This document shows positions 40,240-47,984 of a stretch of 64,000 bases of DNA, in pieces. Position numbers and translations under genes: made by a program. The first letter of the stretch is position 1. The number at the start of each line of letters is the position of its first letter. Origin of the DNA: Fibrobacter succinogenes (GTDB lineage Bacteria > Fibrobacterota > Fibrobacteria > Fibrobacterales > Fibrobacteraceae); NCBI GenBank assembly GCA_902761355.1, contig CACWJY010000001.1:1-64000 (forward strand), in the 5' to 3' direction. The notes beneath the pieces are model-generated. The model had not been told where the DNA came from, made no database searches, and saw nothing but the letters and a program-made list of their open reading frames with translations.

Positions 40240-40704
40240 ATGGTGAACGAAATCAAGAATTCCCTGAATGGCTCTGGCCTCACGGTGGCGATCGCTGTTG
40301 CTCGCTTTAATGAAGTCGTGACCGACAAACTCCTGGAAGGGGCCGTGCGTCAGCTCGAACTGCTCGGTGTCGCAGACAAGGACATTACGGTCGTGCATGT
40401 GCCGGGCGCTTTCGAACTCCCGGGTGTATGCCGTCGTCTTGCTGATAGCGGTAAGTACAGTGCCGTGATGGCGCTTGGTGCCGTGATTCGTGGCGAAACC
40501 TCTCACTATGACGTTGTGGTAAATGCTTCTACGGGTGGTATCGCAAATATTGCTGCCGAAGGCAAGCTCCCTGTGATTTTGGGAATCCTCACCACCGACA
40601 CCGTGGATCAGGCGATGAACCGCGCTGGTCTCAAGGCCGGCAATCTCGGCTCCAGCTGGGCATCTACTGCCGTTGAAATGGCAAATCTGTATAAGACTAT
40701 CTAA
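40240..40704 (+). CDS. ribH: 6,7-dimethyl-8-ribityllumazine synthase
   Basis: 154 residues, the family norm. Condenses the RibB and RibA-branch products to lumazine. ARFNEVVTDKLLEGA, VPGAFELP, ALGAVIRGETSHYDVV with the catalytic His, and GNLGSSWASTAVEM are diagnostic. The ATG immediately follows the ribBA TAA, with GAGG upstream. ribH next to nusB is a common arrangement. Confidence 0.97.
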   Translation: MVNEIKNSLNGSGLTVAIAVARFNEVVTDKLLEGAVRQLELLGVADKDITVVHVPGAFELPGVCRRLADSGKYSAVMALGAVIRGETSHYDVVVNASTGGIANIAAEGKLPVILGILTTDTVDQAMNRAGLKAGNLGSSWASTAVEMANLYKTI

Positions 40705-40725
40705 TTAATTATTGGCAACTCGATT

Positions 40726-41160
40726 ATGAAAGTAAGTTATAGACCCGCCCGTGTATTTGCCATGCAGCTTTTGTATGCGATGGAAATTACGGGACAGACA
40801 GCGGGGGAGGCTCTCCCCGGAATTTTGGAATCTCAGCCCCTCCATGCCGAACAGAAAAAGTATGGTATGAAACTGGTTGATTTGGTGCAGGCTCATCGCG
40901 AAGAACTTGATGAAGAAATCAAGAAGGCTGCTGCCCATTGGGATATCGAACGCATGGCGACACTTGACCGCATTGTGCTTCGTATTGCGATGGTGGAACT
41001 TTCTTATGTGCCCGAAATTCCGATGAAGGTTGCCATTACCGAAGCGGTGCAGATTGCCGCCAAGTACAGTACAGACAATTCGGATTCTTTCGTGAACGGT
41101 CTTTTAACTGGATTTATGCGTAACCGTGGCATGGTTGTCACCGAACCCAAGGAAAAGTAA
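40726..41160 (+). CDS. nusB: Transcription antitermination factor NusB
   Basis: 144 residues, all-helical. RPARVFAMQLLYAMEITG at the N-terminus, ERMATLDRIVLRIAMVELSY and KVAITEAVQIAAKYSTDNSDSFVNGLL are the NusB signatures. It acts with NusE/S10 on rRNA antitermination. No Shine-Dalgarno sequence is clear. The DUF2723 gene starts 1 nt after its stop codon, so this transcript probably continues into the glycosyltransferase genes. Confidence 0.95.
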   Translation: MKVSYRPARVFAMQLLYAMEITGQTAGEALPGILESQPLHAEQKKYGMKLVDLVQAHREELDEEIKKAAAHWDIERMATLDRIVLRIAMVELSYVPEIPMKVAITEAVQIAAKYSTDNSDSFVNGLLTGFMRNRGMVVTEPKEK

Positions 41161-41161
41161 A

Positions 41162-44100
41162 ATGCTCAACGAAAAATGGATGAAACATATCTTTGCTGGT
41201 ATCACTTGTCTGGTGGCATTGGTTGTATATGTGCTGACGATGGCTCCGACGGTCAGCTTCTGGGACTGCGGTGAATTTGTCGCTTGTGCCAATACCTTGG
41301 GCATTCCGCATCCTCCTGGAACTCCGTTCTTTGTGTTCCTAGCACGAGCTGTTATCGTGCTGCTCCCGTTCGTGGGCGAAATTGCAAAGCGCGTGAACTA
41401 CATCTCGGTGGTGAGTTCTGCAGCGACCGTCTATGTGACGGCACTCTTTGCTTGGGAACTCTTGGCAACCGTCCTCAAGACTGACGCCCTGGCCGAAAAG
41501 ATTACGGGTAAGGTTCGTACGGCTGTTCTTGCTACCGCCGCTCTCGTGGCCGGTTTCTTGCTGACTTTCTCCGATACGTTCTGGTTCAATGCGGTCGAAG
41601 CCGAAGTTTATGGCATCGCCATGTTTATCTTGATGCTTGTTTCTTACCTTGGCCTCGTTTGGTACAACAAGCGTAACGAATCTTATAGTGATCGCATCCT
41701 TATCTTTATTTGCTACATCGCATTCCTGGGTGTAGGCGCTCACCTTTATACGATGCTCACGGTGCCGGCTGTCTTCGCCTTGCTTCTCGTTGCAGAACCC
41801 AAGAAGATTGTAGAACGCATTCCTATCTGGATTACGGGCACGCTTCTCTGTTCTGTTATCTACATGGTGTCTGCCTTTATCGAAATTTCGTTCCTTTGCT
41901 TGATCGCTCTTTCGATTCTTTGCCTTGCCAAGCCGTTCAAGTCTCAGGGTGTGCAGCGCAGCATGCGTCTCTCCTTGGCTTTTGCATTCTTTGCCTTGAT
42001 CGGTTACAGCACGCATCTCTATATTCCGATCCGTTCGGAACTGAACCCGATTATCGACGAAAACGATCCTGAAATCAATATCCGTGACGAACAAGGAAAC
42101 CTTCAGCTTGGTAACCTGTTCAAGGATGAAAACTGGGTCGCCTTCAACAACTTTATTGAACGTAAGCAGTATGGTTCCGAAAGCATGATTAGCCGTGCTT
42201 TCTACCGCCGTTCTCGCATTAGCCACCAGTTCCTTTCGTTCCCGCACATGGGTTACGGTGGATATCAGATGGCGCAGTATCTGCCTTACAAGGTGGGTGA
42301 TGTAAACTATGCAAATGGTGTCTATACGTTTGATGCGTCTGATAACCTGCCTATAGAACGCTTTGGCATCAAGTTCCCCACGCAGATGTCGTTCATGGGC
42401 GATGCCACGCTCCCGCAGTTTATCATGTTCTTGCTCTTTAACGGCCTGTTGGTGATGGTTTGCGTATTCGTTTGGAAACGTAACCGCAACATGGGTGTGT
42501 TCGTTTCTGTGCTCTATGCGCTCTGCTCGCTCGGCTTGTTGTTCTATATCAACTTTGCCGATGGTACCCGCATGGAACAGCGTGAACATGACTATTGGGT
42601 TTCGGTGATGTCGCGCAATGTGTCTGACCTCAATAGTCGTGGCATGGGCATTTCGGCTCTTCCGGATCCGAATGACCTTATCGATATGCGTCAGAACATT
42701 GAGCATACCAAGCTTCGTATGGAAACCCTCAAGGCTCGTGGCGGAAACGATGCCAAGTTGGCTGAACTTCAGCGTGAACTGGATGGCTATACGAATTCTG
42801 CAGTATGGCAGAATTGGCAGAAAATTGAAAGTGGTTTCTCGCAGGTGGGTGCCCGCGCTCCGTTCCCCGATGCGGTACACTTGGAAGTTCGCGAACGTGA
42901 CTACTTCTATACGCCGGCATTCATTTTCATGAGTATGATTTACGGTATCGGTGCCGGTATCCTCGTGTTCCTGGTGGCTACGTCTTCTTTTGCAACGTTT
43001 GCCAACCCGGTTGCAGCTCTTCTGGTTGCGGTGTCCTTCCTGGTTCCCTGTGTTTCGAACTACAAGGAACATGACCGTTCTGGCCTCTGGGTTCCTTGGG
43101 ATTACGCTTACAACCTGCTGAATAGCTGTCGTCCGAACGCTATTCTCTTTACGAACGGCGACAACGATACCTTCCCGCTCTGGTTTGCTCAGGAAGTGGC
43201 TGGTATCCGTAAGGATGTCCGCGTCGTGAACCTCTCTCTTGGTAATACCGACTGGTACATTAAGCAGATGCTGACGAACGAGCCGATTCTTAAGCTTAGC
43301 TACGACAAGGCCGCCATTGATCGCGACATGGTACTCGACAATAGCTCGGCTTCTAATCCGAACCATCAGGTTTCGACTTGGATCAAGAATGCGCAGCGTC
43401 TGATGCCGCAGCTCAAGAATCGAATTGACGCCATGGAAGGCCAGACGCTTTCTCCGGCTGATTCTGCGAAGCTCATGCAGTTCAAGGTGCATTATCAGGT
43501 GTGGGATGCCTTTACCGAATGGGCTGCCCGTACCCGCAGCAGCATGATGCTTACTCAGCATAAGTTGGTGATTGACCTTGCTCTTCAGAACATGGATAAG
43601 CCGATTGAAATTTCGACGACGGTTGGAACATCCAACTTTATGGGACTCGAAAAATACATGGTGCAAGAAGGCATGGTCTACAACTTTGTGAAGGGCGATT
43701 TGAACCCCAAGCGCAACGCCTTTGATGCAAAGTACACGGCAGACCTCATTGATTCTGTGTTCAAGTTCCGCGGCCTCGGCGATGGTACTGCTTACATTAA
43801 CGAAGAAACGCAGCGTCTGCTTTCGGGTTATGTGTCCCTGTATCTGCAGATTTCGTTTGATACCCGCGATAAGATTTCTAGTCTCCGCAACGAGCATCCG
43901 TTTACCGCCGAAAAGAAGGCTCAGGTGGATAGCCTTGCCGCTACAGCTGCAAAGTACCTCGAAATGGGTATGAAACAGTTCCCCACGGAATGGCGTAACT
44001 ATTGGGCTGCTGCATTCGTTTACGAAGCGGCTGGTCAGAAGGCTAACGCTCAAGAAGTCTTGAACCGCGGTCTCGAAAACGTTCCTGCCTACGAAGAAGG

Positions 44101-44248
44101 AGGACGTGCTCGCCTGATGATGAGTGGTCGTCAGATTGAAATGATGTCTGAGGAACCTTTGAAGGTTGAGGCTCCGGTTGAACCGGCCTCGGATTCTGCT
44201 GAAAAAGATTCTGCCAAGGAACCCGCAGTGGTTGCCGCGGCAGAATAA
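41162..44248 (+). CDS. DUF2723 multi-spanning membrane protein, protein O-mannosyltransferase-like (TMEM260/GT117 type)
   Basis: 1028 residues. The N-terminal half is a GT-C-like membrane enzyme: the first loop after helix 1 has TVSFWDCGEFVACANTLGIPHPPGTP, the DUF2723 hallmark with the Asp/Glu pair where lipid-linked-sugar transferases carry their catalytic acid. At least ten membrane helices follow up to about 640. The second half (NYKEHDRSGLWVPWDYA, AILFTNGDNDTFPLWFAQEVAGIRKDVRVVNLSL) is the conserved soluble region. The last 150 residues look TPR-like, then an acidic tail. Homologues include TMEM260, a protein O-mannosyltransferase. Three glycosyltransferases follow, including a polyprenyl-phosphate mannose synthase-like enzyme that could make its donor. 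ATG 41162 is 1 nt after nusB with AAGGA upstream. Confidence 0.85.
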   Translation: MLNEKWMKHIFAGITCLVALVVYVLTMAPTVSFWDCGEFVACANTLGIPHPPGTPFFVFLARAVIVLLPFVGEIAKRVNYISVVSSAATVYVTALFAWELLATVLKTDALAEKITGKVRTAVLATAALVAGFLLTFSDTFWFNAVEAEVYGIAMFILMLVSYLGLVWYNKRNESYSDRILIFICYIAFLGVGAHLYTMLTVPAVFALLLVAEPKKIVERIPIWITGTLLCSVIYMVSAFIEISFLCLIALSILCLAKPFKSQGVQRSMRLSLAFAFFALIGYSTHLYIPIRSELNPIIDENDPEINIRDEQGNLQLGNLFKDENWVAFNNFIERKQYGSESMISRAFYRRSRISHQFLSFPHMGYGGYQMAQYLPYKVGDVNYANGVYTFDASDNLPIERFGIKFPTQMSFMGDATLPQFIMFLLFNGLLVMVCVFVWKRNRNMGVFVSVLYALCSLGLLFYINFADGTRMEQREHDYWVSVMSRNVSDLNSRGMGISALPDPNDLIDMRQNIEHTKLRMETLKARGGNDAKLAELQRELDGYTNSAVWQNWQKIESGFSQVGARAPFPDAVHLEVRERDYFYTPAFIFMSMIYGIGAGILVFLVATSSFATFANPVAALLVAVSFLVPCVSNYKEHDRSGLWVPWDYAYNLLNSCRPNAILFTNGDNDTFPLWFAQEVAGIRKDVRVVNLSLGNTDWYIKQMLTNEPILKLSYDKAAIDRDMVLDNSSASNPNHQVSTWIKNAQRLMPQLKNRIDAMEGQTLSPADSAKLMQFKVHYQVWDAFTEWAARTRSSMMLTQHKLVIDLALQNMDKPIEISTTVGTSNFMGLEKYMVQEGMVYNFVKGDLNPKRNAFDAKYTADLIDSVFKFRGLGDGTAYINEETQRLLSGYVSLYLQISFDTRDKISSLRNEHPFTAEKKAQVDSLAATAAKYLEMGMKQFPTEWRNYWAAAFVYEAAGQKANAQEVLNRGLENVPAYEEGGRARLMMSGRQIEMMSEEPLKVEAPVEPASDSAEKDSAKEPAVVAAAE

Positions 44249-44276
44249 CGCGTTTGGTTAAGTTGCGAGGAATTTC

Positions 44277-45212
44277 ATGGATTTGAGTCTTGTCATTCCG
44301 GTTAAGGAAGAAAGCGAGAACCTTCCCGAGCTCTTAAAAGAAATTGTGGCGGCGATTACGCCGACGGGTTTTGAGTTCGAGGTGATTGTCATTGACGATG
44401 GTAGCCGTGACAATACCTGGGAAGTGGTCGAAAATCTTTCTAAGGAATATGCCTTTATTCGTGCTTTCCGTTTTCAGTTTAATTGCGGAAAGGCCGCTGG
44501 GCTTGCTTTTGGCTTTTCTAAGGCGCGCGGCAAGTATGTGGCGACTCTCGACGGCGACTTGCAAGATGATCCTCTCGAAATTCCGAAGATGATCAAGATT
44601 TTAGAAGATGGTTACGACCTCGTATCGGGTTGGAAGATTCGCCGTCTTGATCCTTGGCACAAGACTTGGCCTTCTAAGCTTTTCAACTTGACGGTCTCGA
44701 TGGTTTGTGGTCAGCGCTTGCATGACTTTAACTGCGGCATCAAAGCTTACCGTAGCTCCGTGGTGCGTTTTATTCACCTTTATGGTGATTACCACCGCTT
44801 TATTCCAGTGATGGCCAAGTGGCAGGGCTTCCGCATTACCGAAATGCCGGTGGCGCATCGTGCGCGAGTTCACGGGGTTTCTAAGTATGGAGTGTCCCGC
44901 CTGGTGTCGGGTTTCTTGGACTTGGTTTCCTTGATGTTCATGCGCAGCTTTGCCTCTAAGCCGCTCCATTTCTTTGGCCTCCTCGGGTTGGTCTTTATGC
45001 TCGTGGGTTTTGGCGTGACGGGTTATTTTGGCTATGAATGGTTGCAGACTGGCGCCTTGCACGTGCGCCCGCTCCTTTTGGCGGGTGGCTTTTCGCTGGT
45101 GATGGGTGTGCAGTTCATGTCGCTAGGCCTTTTGGGCGAAATGATGAATGGAAGCAAAAAACAGAGCTATCCTGTGGCCGAATCGATTCGTGAAATTGTA
45201 GATTTAAGTTAG
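44277..45212 (+). CDS. Polyprenyl-phosphate glycosyltransferase, GtrB/ArnC-like
   Basis: 311 residues. A GT2 domain (SLVIPVKEESENLPELL, VIVIDDGSRDNTW, TLDGDLQDDPLEIPKM, NCGIKAYRS) followed by two C-terminal membrane helices (about 230-255 and 262-288). This is the GtrB/ArnC/DPMS-like form that puts a sugar on polyprenyl phosphate at the inner face of the membrane. The acceptor of that sugar could be the DUF2723 enzyme upstream. ATG with GAGGAA 28 nt after the DUF2723 stop codon; 12 nt before the next GT gene. Confidence 0.87.
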   Translation: MDLSLVIPVKEESENLPELLKEIVAAITPTGFEFEVIVIDDGSRDNTWEVVENLSKEYAFIRAFRFQFNCGKAAGLAFGFSKARGKYVATLDGDLQDDPLEIPKMIKILEDGYDLVSGWKIRRLDPWHKTWPSKLFNLTVSMVCGQRLHDFNCGIKAYRSSVVRFIHLYGDYHRFIPVMAKWQGFRITEMPVAHRARVHGVSKYGVSRLVSGFLDLVSLMFMRSFASKPLHFFGLLGLVFMLVGFGVTGYFGYEWLQTGALHVRPLLLAGGFSLVMGVQFMSLGLLGEMMNGSKKQSYPVAESIREIVDLS

Positions 45213-45224
45213 GAGTTGTGTTTT

Positions 45225-45938
45225 ATGGCGTATCCCAAGAGCTTAGTGATTGTACCGACTTATAATGAGAAAGAGAATATCTTGCTCATTATGTCGGCTA
45301 TTCTTGAACAAAATGAATGCCTTGAAATTCTTGTTGTTGACGATGGCAGTCCCGATGGTACGGGTGACATGGTCGAAGAAGAAACCAAGAAAAATCCGCG
45401 CGTTCATTTGATCCGCCGTAAAGGCAAGATGGGCCTTGGCTCTGCATATGTGACTGGTTTTAAGTGGGCTCTCGAACGCGATTACGAACGTGTTTTTGAA
45501 ATGGATGCCGACTTTAGCCATTGCCCGACCGACTTGAACCGCTTCTTGGAAACCGCTGAAGATGCCGATTTGGTGCTTGGCAGCCGTTACCAGAATCACC
45601 GCATTAGTGTGGTGAATTGGGATTTGCGACGCCTGATTCTCAGCTATGGGGCGAATGTCTATACGCGTATTGTGACGGGACTCCCGATTAGCGATGCGAC
45701 CGGTGGATTTAAGTGCTTCCGTCGTGAAGCACTGCAGGCGCTCAATCTCGATAAGATGAAGAGTGACGGCTACTGCTTCCAGATCGAGACCACCTTCAAG
45801 ATTTGGAAAAAAGGACTCCGCGTCAAGGAAATCCCCATCATCTTTACGGACCGCACCCGTGGTACCTCCAAGATGAGTGGTGGCATTATATCGGAGGCCT
45901 TCTTCTTAGTGCTTAAACTCCGCCTAGGACTTGCTTAA
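45225..45938 (+). CDS. Polyprenol monophosphomannose synthase-like glycosyltransferase (DPM1/Ppm1 type)
   Basis: 237 residues. LVIVPTYNEKENI, ILVVDDGSPDGTGDMV, LIRRKGKMGLGSAYVTGFKWAL, VFEMDADFSHCPTDL, LVLGSRY and ISDATGGFKCFRR follow DPM1 and mycobacterial Ppm1 closely. These enzymes make dolichyl- or polyprenyl-phosphate mannose from GDP-mannose. There are no membrane helices, as in Ppm1-D2 and DPM1. TAGGAG sits before the ATG at 45225. It could supply the mannose donor for the DUF2723 protein. Donor specificity for mannose is inferred from similarity only. Confidence 0.87.
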   Translation: MAYPKSLVIVPTYNEKENILLIMSAILEQNECLEILVVDDGSPDGTGDMVEEETKKNPRVHLIRRKGKMGLGSAYVTGFKWALERDYERVFEMDADFSHCPTDLNRFLETAEDADLVLGSRYQNHRISVVNWDLRRLILSYGANVYTRIVTGLPISDATGGFKCFRREALQALNLDKMKSDGYCFQIETTFKIWKKGLRVKEIPIIFTDRTRGTSKMSGGIISEAFFLVLKLRLGLA

Positions 45939-45958
45939 CTCCGAAATTTGAATTGACT

Positions 45959-47647
45959 ATGTATTCTTGTTCTGTTATCATTATTGCCTATAATTCTTGT
46001 GATTTTATTCCGGCGTGCTTAAAGTCCGTCCGTGATGCGTGCGAAGGTATCGACGCGCAGGTGATTGTTCTTGATAACGGTTCTGAATCGCCCATTCTTC
46101 CCGAAATAAAGGCATTTTTCCCTGAGGTGGAATGGCTTGAATCCAAGGAAAACTTGGGATTTGGAAAAGGCTGCAATTTAGCTGAAAAAAAGGCGACTAA
46201 GCCTTACTTGTTCTTTATTAACCCCGATACGGTGGTTTCACGGGACTCGTTCTCCAAAGTACTTGATTTTATGGAAGAACATCCTGATGCTGGTACCGTG
46301 GGGTGTCGTATCTTGAATGAAGACGGCTCGCTCCAGTGGGCTTGCCGCCGCTCTTTCCCGACAATTGTATCTGCAGTATCTAAGACGATCGGTCTTGCAG
46401 CGCTTTTCCCGAAGAACAAGACGCTTGCCAGCTACAACATGTCGTATGCAGATCCGAATGAAATGATCGAAGTCGATGCCATTAGTGGTTCGTTCTTCTG
46501 CATCCGTCGCGATGTCTACGAAAAACTCAATGGTTTTGACGAAGACTTCTTTATGTATGGCGAAGACCTGGACCTCTGTTTCCGCACCAAGGAAATGGGA
46601 CTCCACAACTATTATACGCCGGTAACGAATATTCTGCATTTTAAGGGACAGAGTTGCCGCACTCGCCGCTGGGGTTCGTATGTGGACTTCTATAAGGCGA
46701 TGCTTATCTTTGTGAAAAAGCACAAGGACCTTTACTTTGTTCCGAATTTCCTGGTGTCATTCGGTATTCTGTTTGCCGCATTCGTGGGCATGTTCTCGCG
46801 TCTGATCCCGAAGTTCTGGAAAATGTTCCTTGACTTGGGTGTGATTGCAATATGGGCCTTAGCTGTTTTAGGCGGTGGAATCTCGATTGACCGCTCTTGT
46901 GCAAAGGTGGGAGAGGCTGCTTCGGCTTGCATAGATTATTCTATCGTAGTGAAGCATTCTATTTTGGATGTTTCTCAGTTTGAAGATTGGTGGCTTGTGG
47001 GCCTGGTGGCCATCGTGAATATGGTGTTCCTTGTGTTTCGTGGGGAATATACGGCCTCGAGCCTTAAGGGCGAAAAATTTTTGCGTTTCTTGATACCTCT
47101 GAATTTGCTAACAGTGGGTGGCTATGCCGCATTCCGTTGTTTTACGCAGACCACAGTCATCAATGATGAAATCCGCTTTTTACCCTATGACTCGAAATGG
47201 GTCTTGGTCGCTATTGTTTCGAGCCTGTTTATTCCACTCGCTCTTTTTGCCTGGCGTCGTATCGCATTTTGGATAAATTATTTCTATCGTATCTTTGCAA
47301 AAAAACGTCACCGCTCCATTTTGCTTGGTGGTGCAGAAGATTCGTTGCAGACTTGGTTTGATCGCTACAATGTGATTCCTGGTATCGAAATTCTGGGATG
47401 CGTCAGTTCGGAACCCGAAAAAATATCAGAAGAAAACCGCCAACACCTGCTTGGGAACGTTTCGGAAATGGAATCCATTTGCAACCGTACTGGTTGTCGT
47501 GAACTTTTGGTCGTTTCTAATTTTTCGGGTTACCGTGAACCATTTAATATTGATTGGCTCGATAGCCTAGGGTTGCGGGTGTTTTTGCTGATTGGAAACG
47601 GCAAAGAGGGCAATTATGCCCTTGTAAATCTTAAATATCTGCATTAA
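45959..47647 (+). CDS. GT2 glycosyltransferase fused to membrane region and CoA-binding-3-like Rossmann domain
   Basis: 562 residues. Residues 1-235 are a rhamnosyltransferase-type GT2 domain (VIIIAYNSCDFIPACL, VIVLDNGSE, PYLFFINPDTVV, DEDFFMYGEDLDLCFR). About 250-440 holds four or five membrane helices. Residues 445-562 (RHRSILLGGAEDSLQTWF, EILGCVSSEPEKI, HLLGNVSEMESICNRTGCRELLVV) match the Rossmann-like domain normally found N-terminal to the sugar-1-phosphate transferase in initiating enzymes. The catalytic transferase domain of those enzymes is absent. ATG 45959 is preferred; GAAATTTG 8 nt upstream is a weak promoter-like match. Last gene of the rib-nusB-GT run. Confidence 0.8.
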   Translation: MYSCSVIIIAYNSCDFIPACLKSVRDACEGIDAQVIVLDNGSESPILPEIKAFFPEVEWLESKENLGFGKGCNLAEKKATKPYLFFINPDTVVSRDSFSKVLDFMEEHPDAGTVGCRILNEDGSLQWACRRSFPTIVSAVSKTIGLAALFPKNKTLASYNMSYADPNEMIEVDAISGSFFCIRRDVYEKLNGFDEDFFMYGEDLDLCFRTKEMGLHNYYTPVTNILHFKGQSCRTRRWGSYVDFYKAMLIFVKKHKDLYFVPNFLVSFGILFAAFVGMFSRLIPKFWKMFLDLGVIAIWALAVLGGGISIDRSCAKVGEAASACIDYSIVVKHSILDVSQFEDWWLVGLVAIVNMVFLVFRGEYTASSLKGEKFLRFLIPLNLLTVGGYAAFRCFTQTTVINDEIRFLPYDSKWVLVAIVSSLFIPLALFAWRRIAFWINYFYRIFAKKRHRSILLGGAEDSLQTWFDRYNVIPGIEILGCVSSEPEKISEENRQHLLGNVSEMESICNRTGCRELLVVSNFSGYREPFNIDWLDSLGLRVFLLIGNGKEGNYALVNLKYLH

Positions 47648-47663
47648 AGCCTAAATTCCTTAT

Positions 47664-47714
47664 AAATACTTTACACATTGCGCAAAAATGAGTTATCTTT
47701 TTGTGTAAGTATTT
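47664..47714 (+). promoter_or_regulatory. Inverted repeat flanking a TATCTTTT promoter element
   Basis: AAATACTTTACACA (47664-47677) pairs with TGTGTAAGTATTT (47702-47714), 13 bp with one bulge. TATCTTTT at 47694-47701, the likely -10 of the Trm112-like gene, lies just before the right arm. It could be an operator with arms near -35 and +1, or a terminator of the glycosyltransferase run. Confidence 0.45.
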
Positions 47715-47729
47715 GATTATTAAGGTTTT

Positions 47730-47975
47730 ATGTTCGATACTACTCTTTTGAATATTTTGTGCTGCCCCGAAACGAGGGGTAAACTCCAGTTGGCGTCTGA
47801 TGAAACTCTCGCCAAGGTGAATAGTGCCATTTCTGCCGGTACAGCCAAGAACGCTGCTGGCGAAAAAGTGACTGAACCTTTGACCGAGGCTTTAACGACC
47901 GAAGATGGGTCTAGGGTGTATCCGGTTCGCGAAGGGATTCCGGTCCTTTTGGCGGACGAGGCAATTTTGCTCTAA
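47730..47975 (+). CDS. Trm112/YcaR-like small zinc-ribbon protein
   Basis: 81 residues. NILCCPETRGKL at the N-terminus and the ending VYPVREGIPVLLADEA are the UPF0434/Trm112-like signature. Trm112 partners activate methyltransferases; the role of bacterial YcaR-like proteins is unclear. A 35-residue insert rich in Ala and Glu separates the halves. TAAGG lies upstream of the ATG at 47730. It ends 9 nt before the FimV-like gene. Confidence 0.85.
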   Translation: MFDTTLLNILCCPETRGKLQLASDETLAKVNSAISAGTAKNAAGEKVTEPLTEALTTEDGSRVYPVREGIPVLLADEAILL

Positions 47976-47984
47976 GAGGTGTTT

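Noticed and set aside
38887-40506. Long open frame of 539 codons on the minus strand
   Set aside because: It lies opposite ribE, ribBA and ribH, and its translation is His/Arg/Phe-rich without motifs. It is a shadow of genes with strong codon bias.
41339-44053. Open frame of 904 codons on the minus strand
   Set aside because: Antisense to the DUF2723 gene; no protein-like features. The plus-strand product has membrane helices and conserved blocks.
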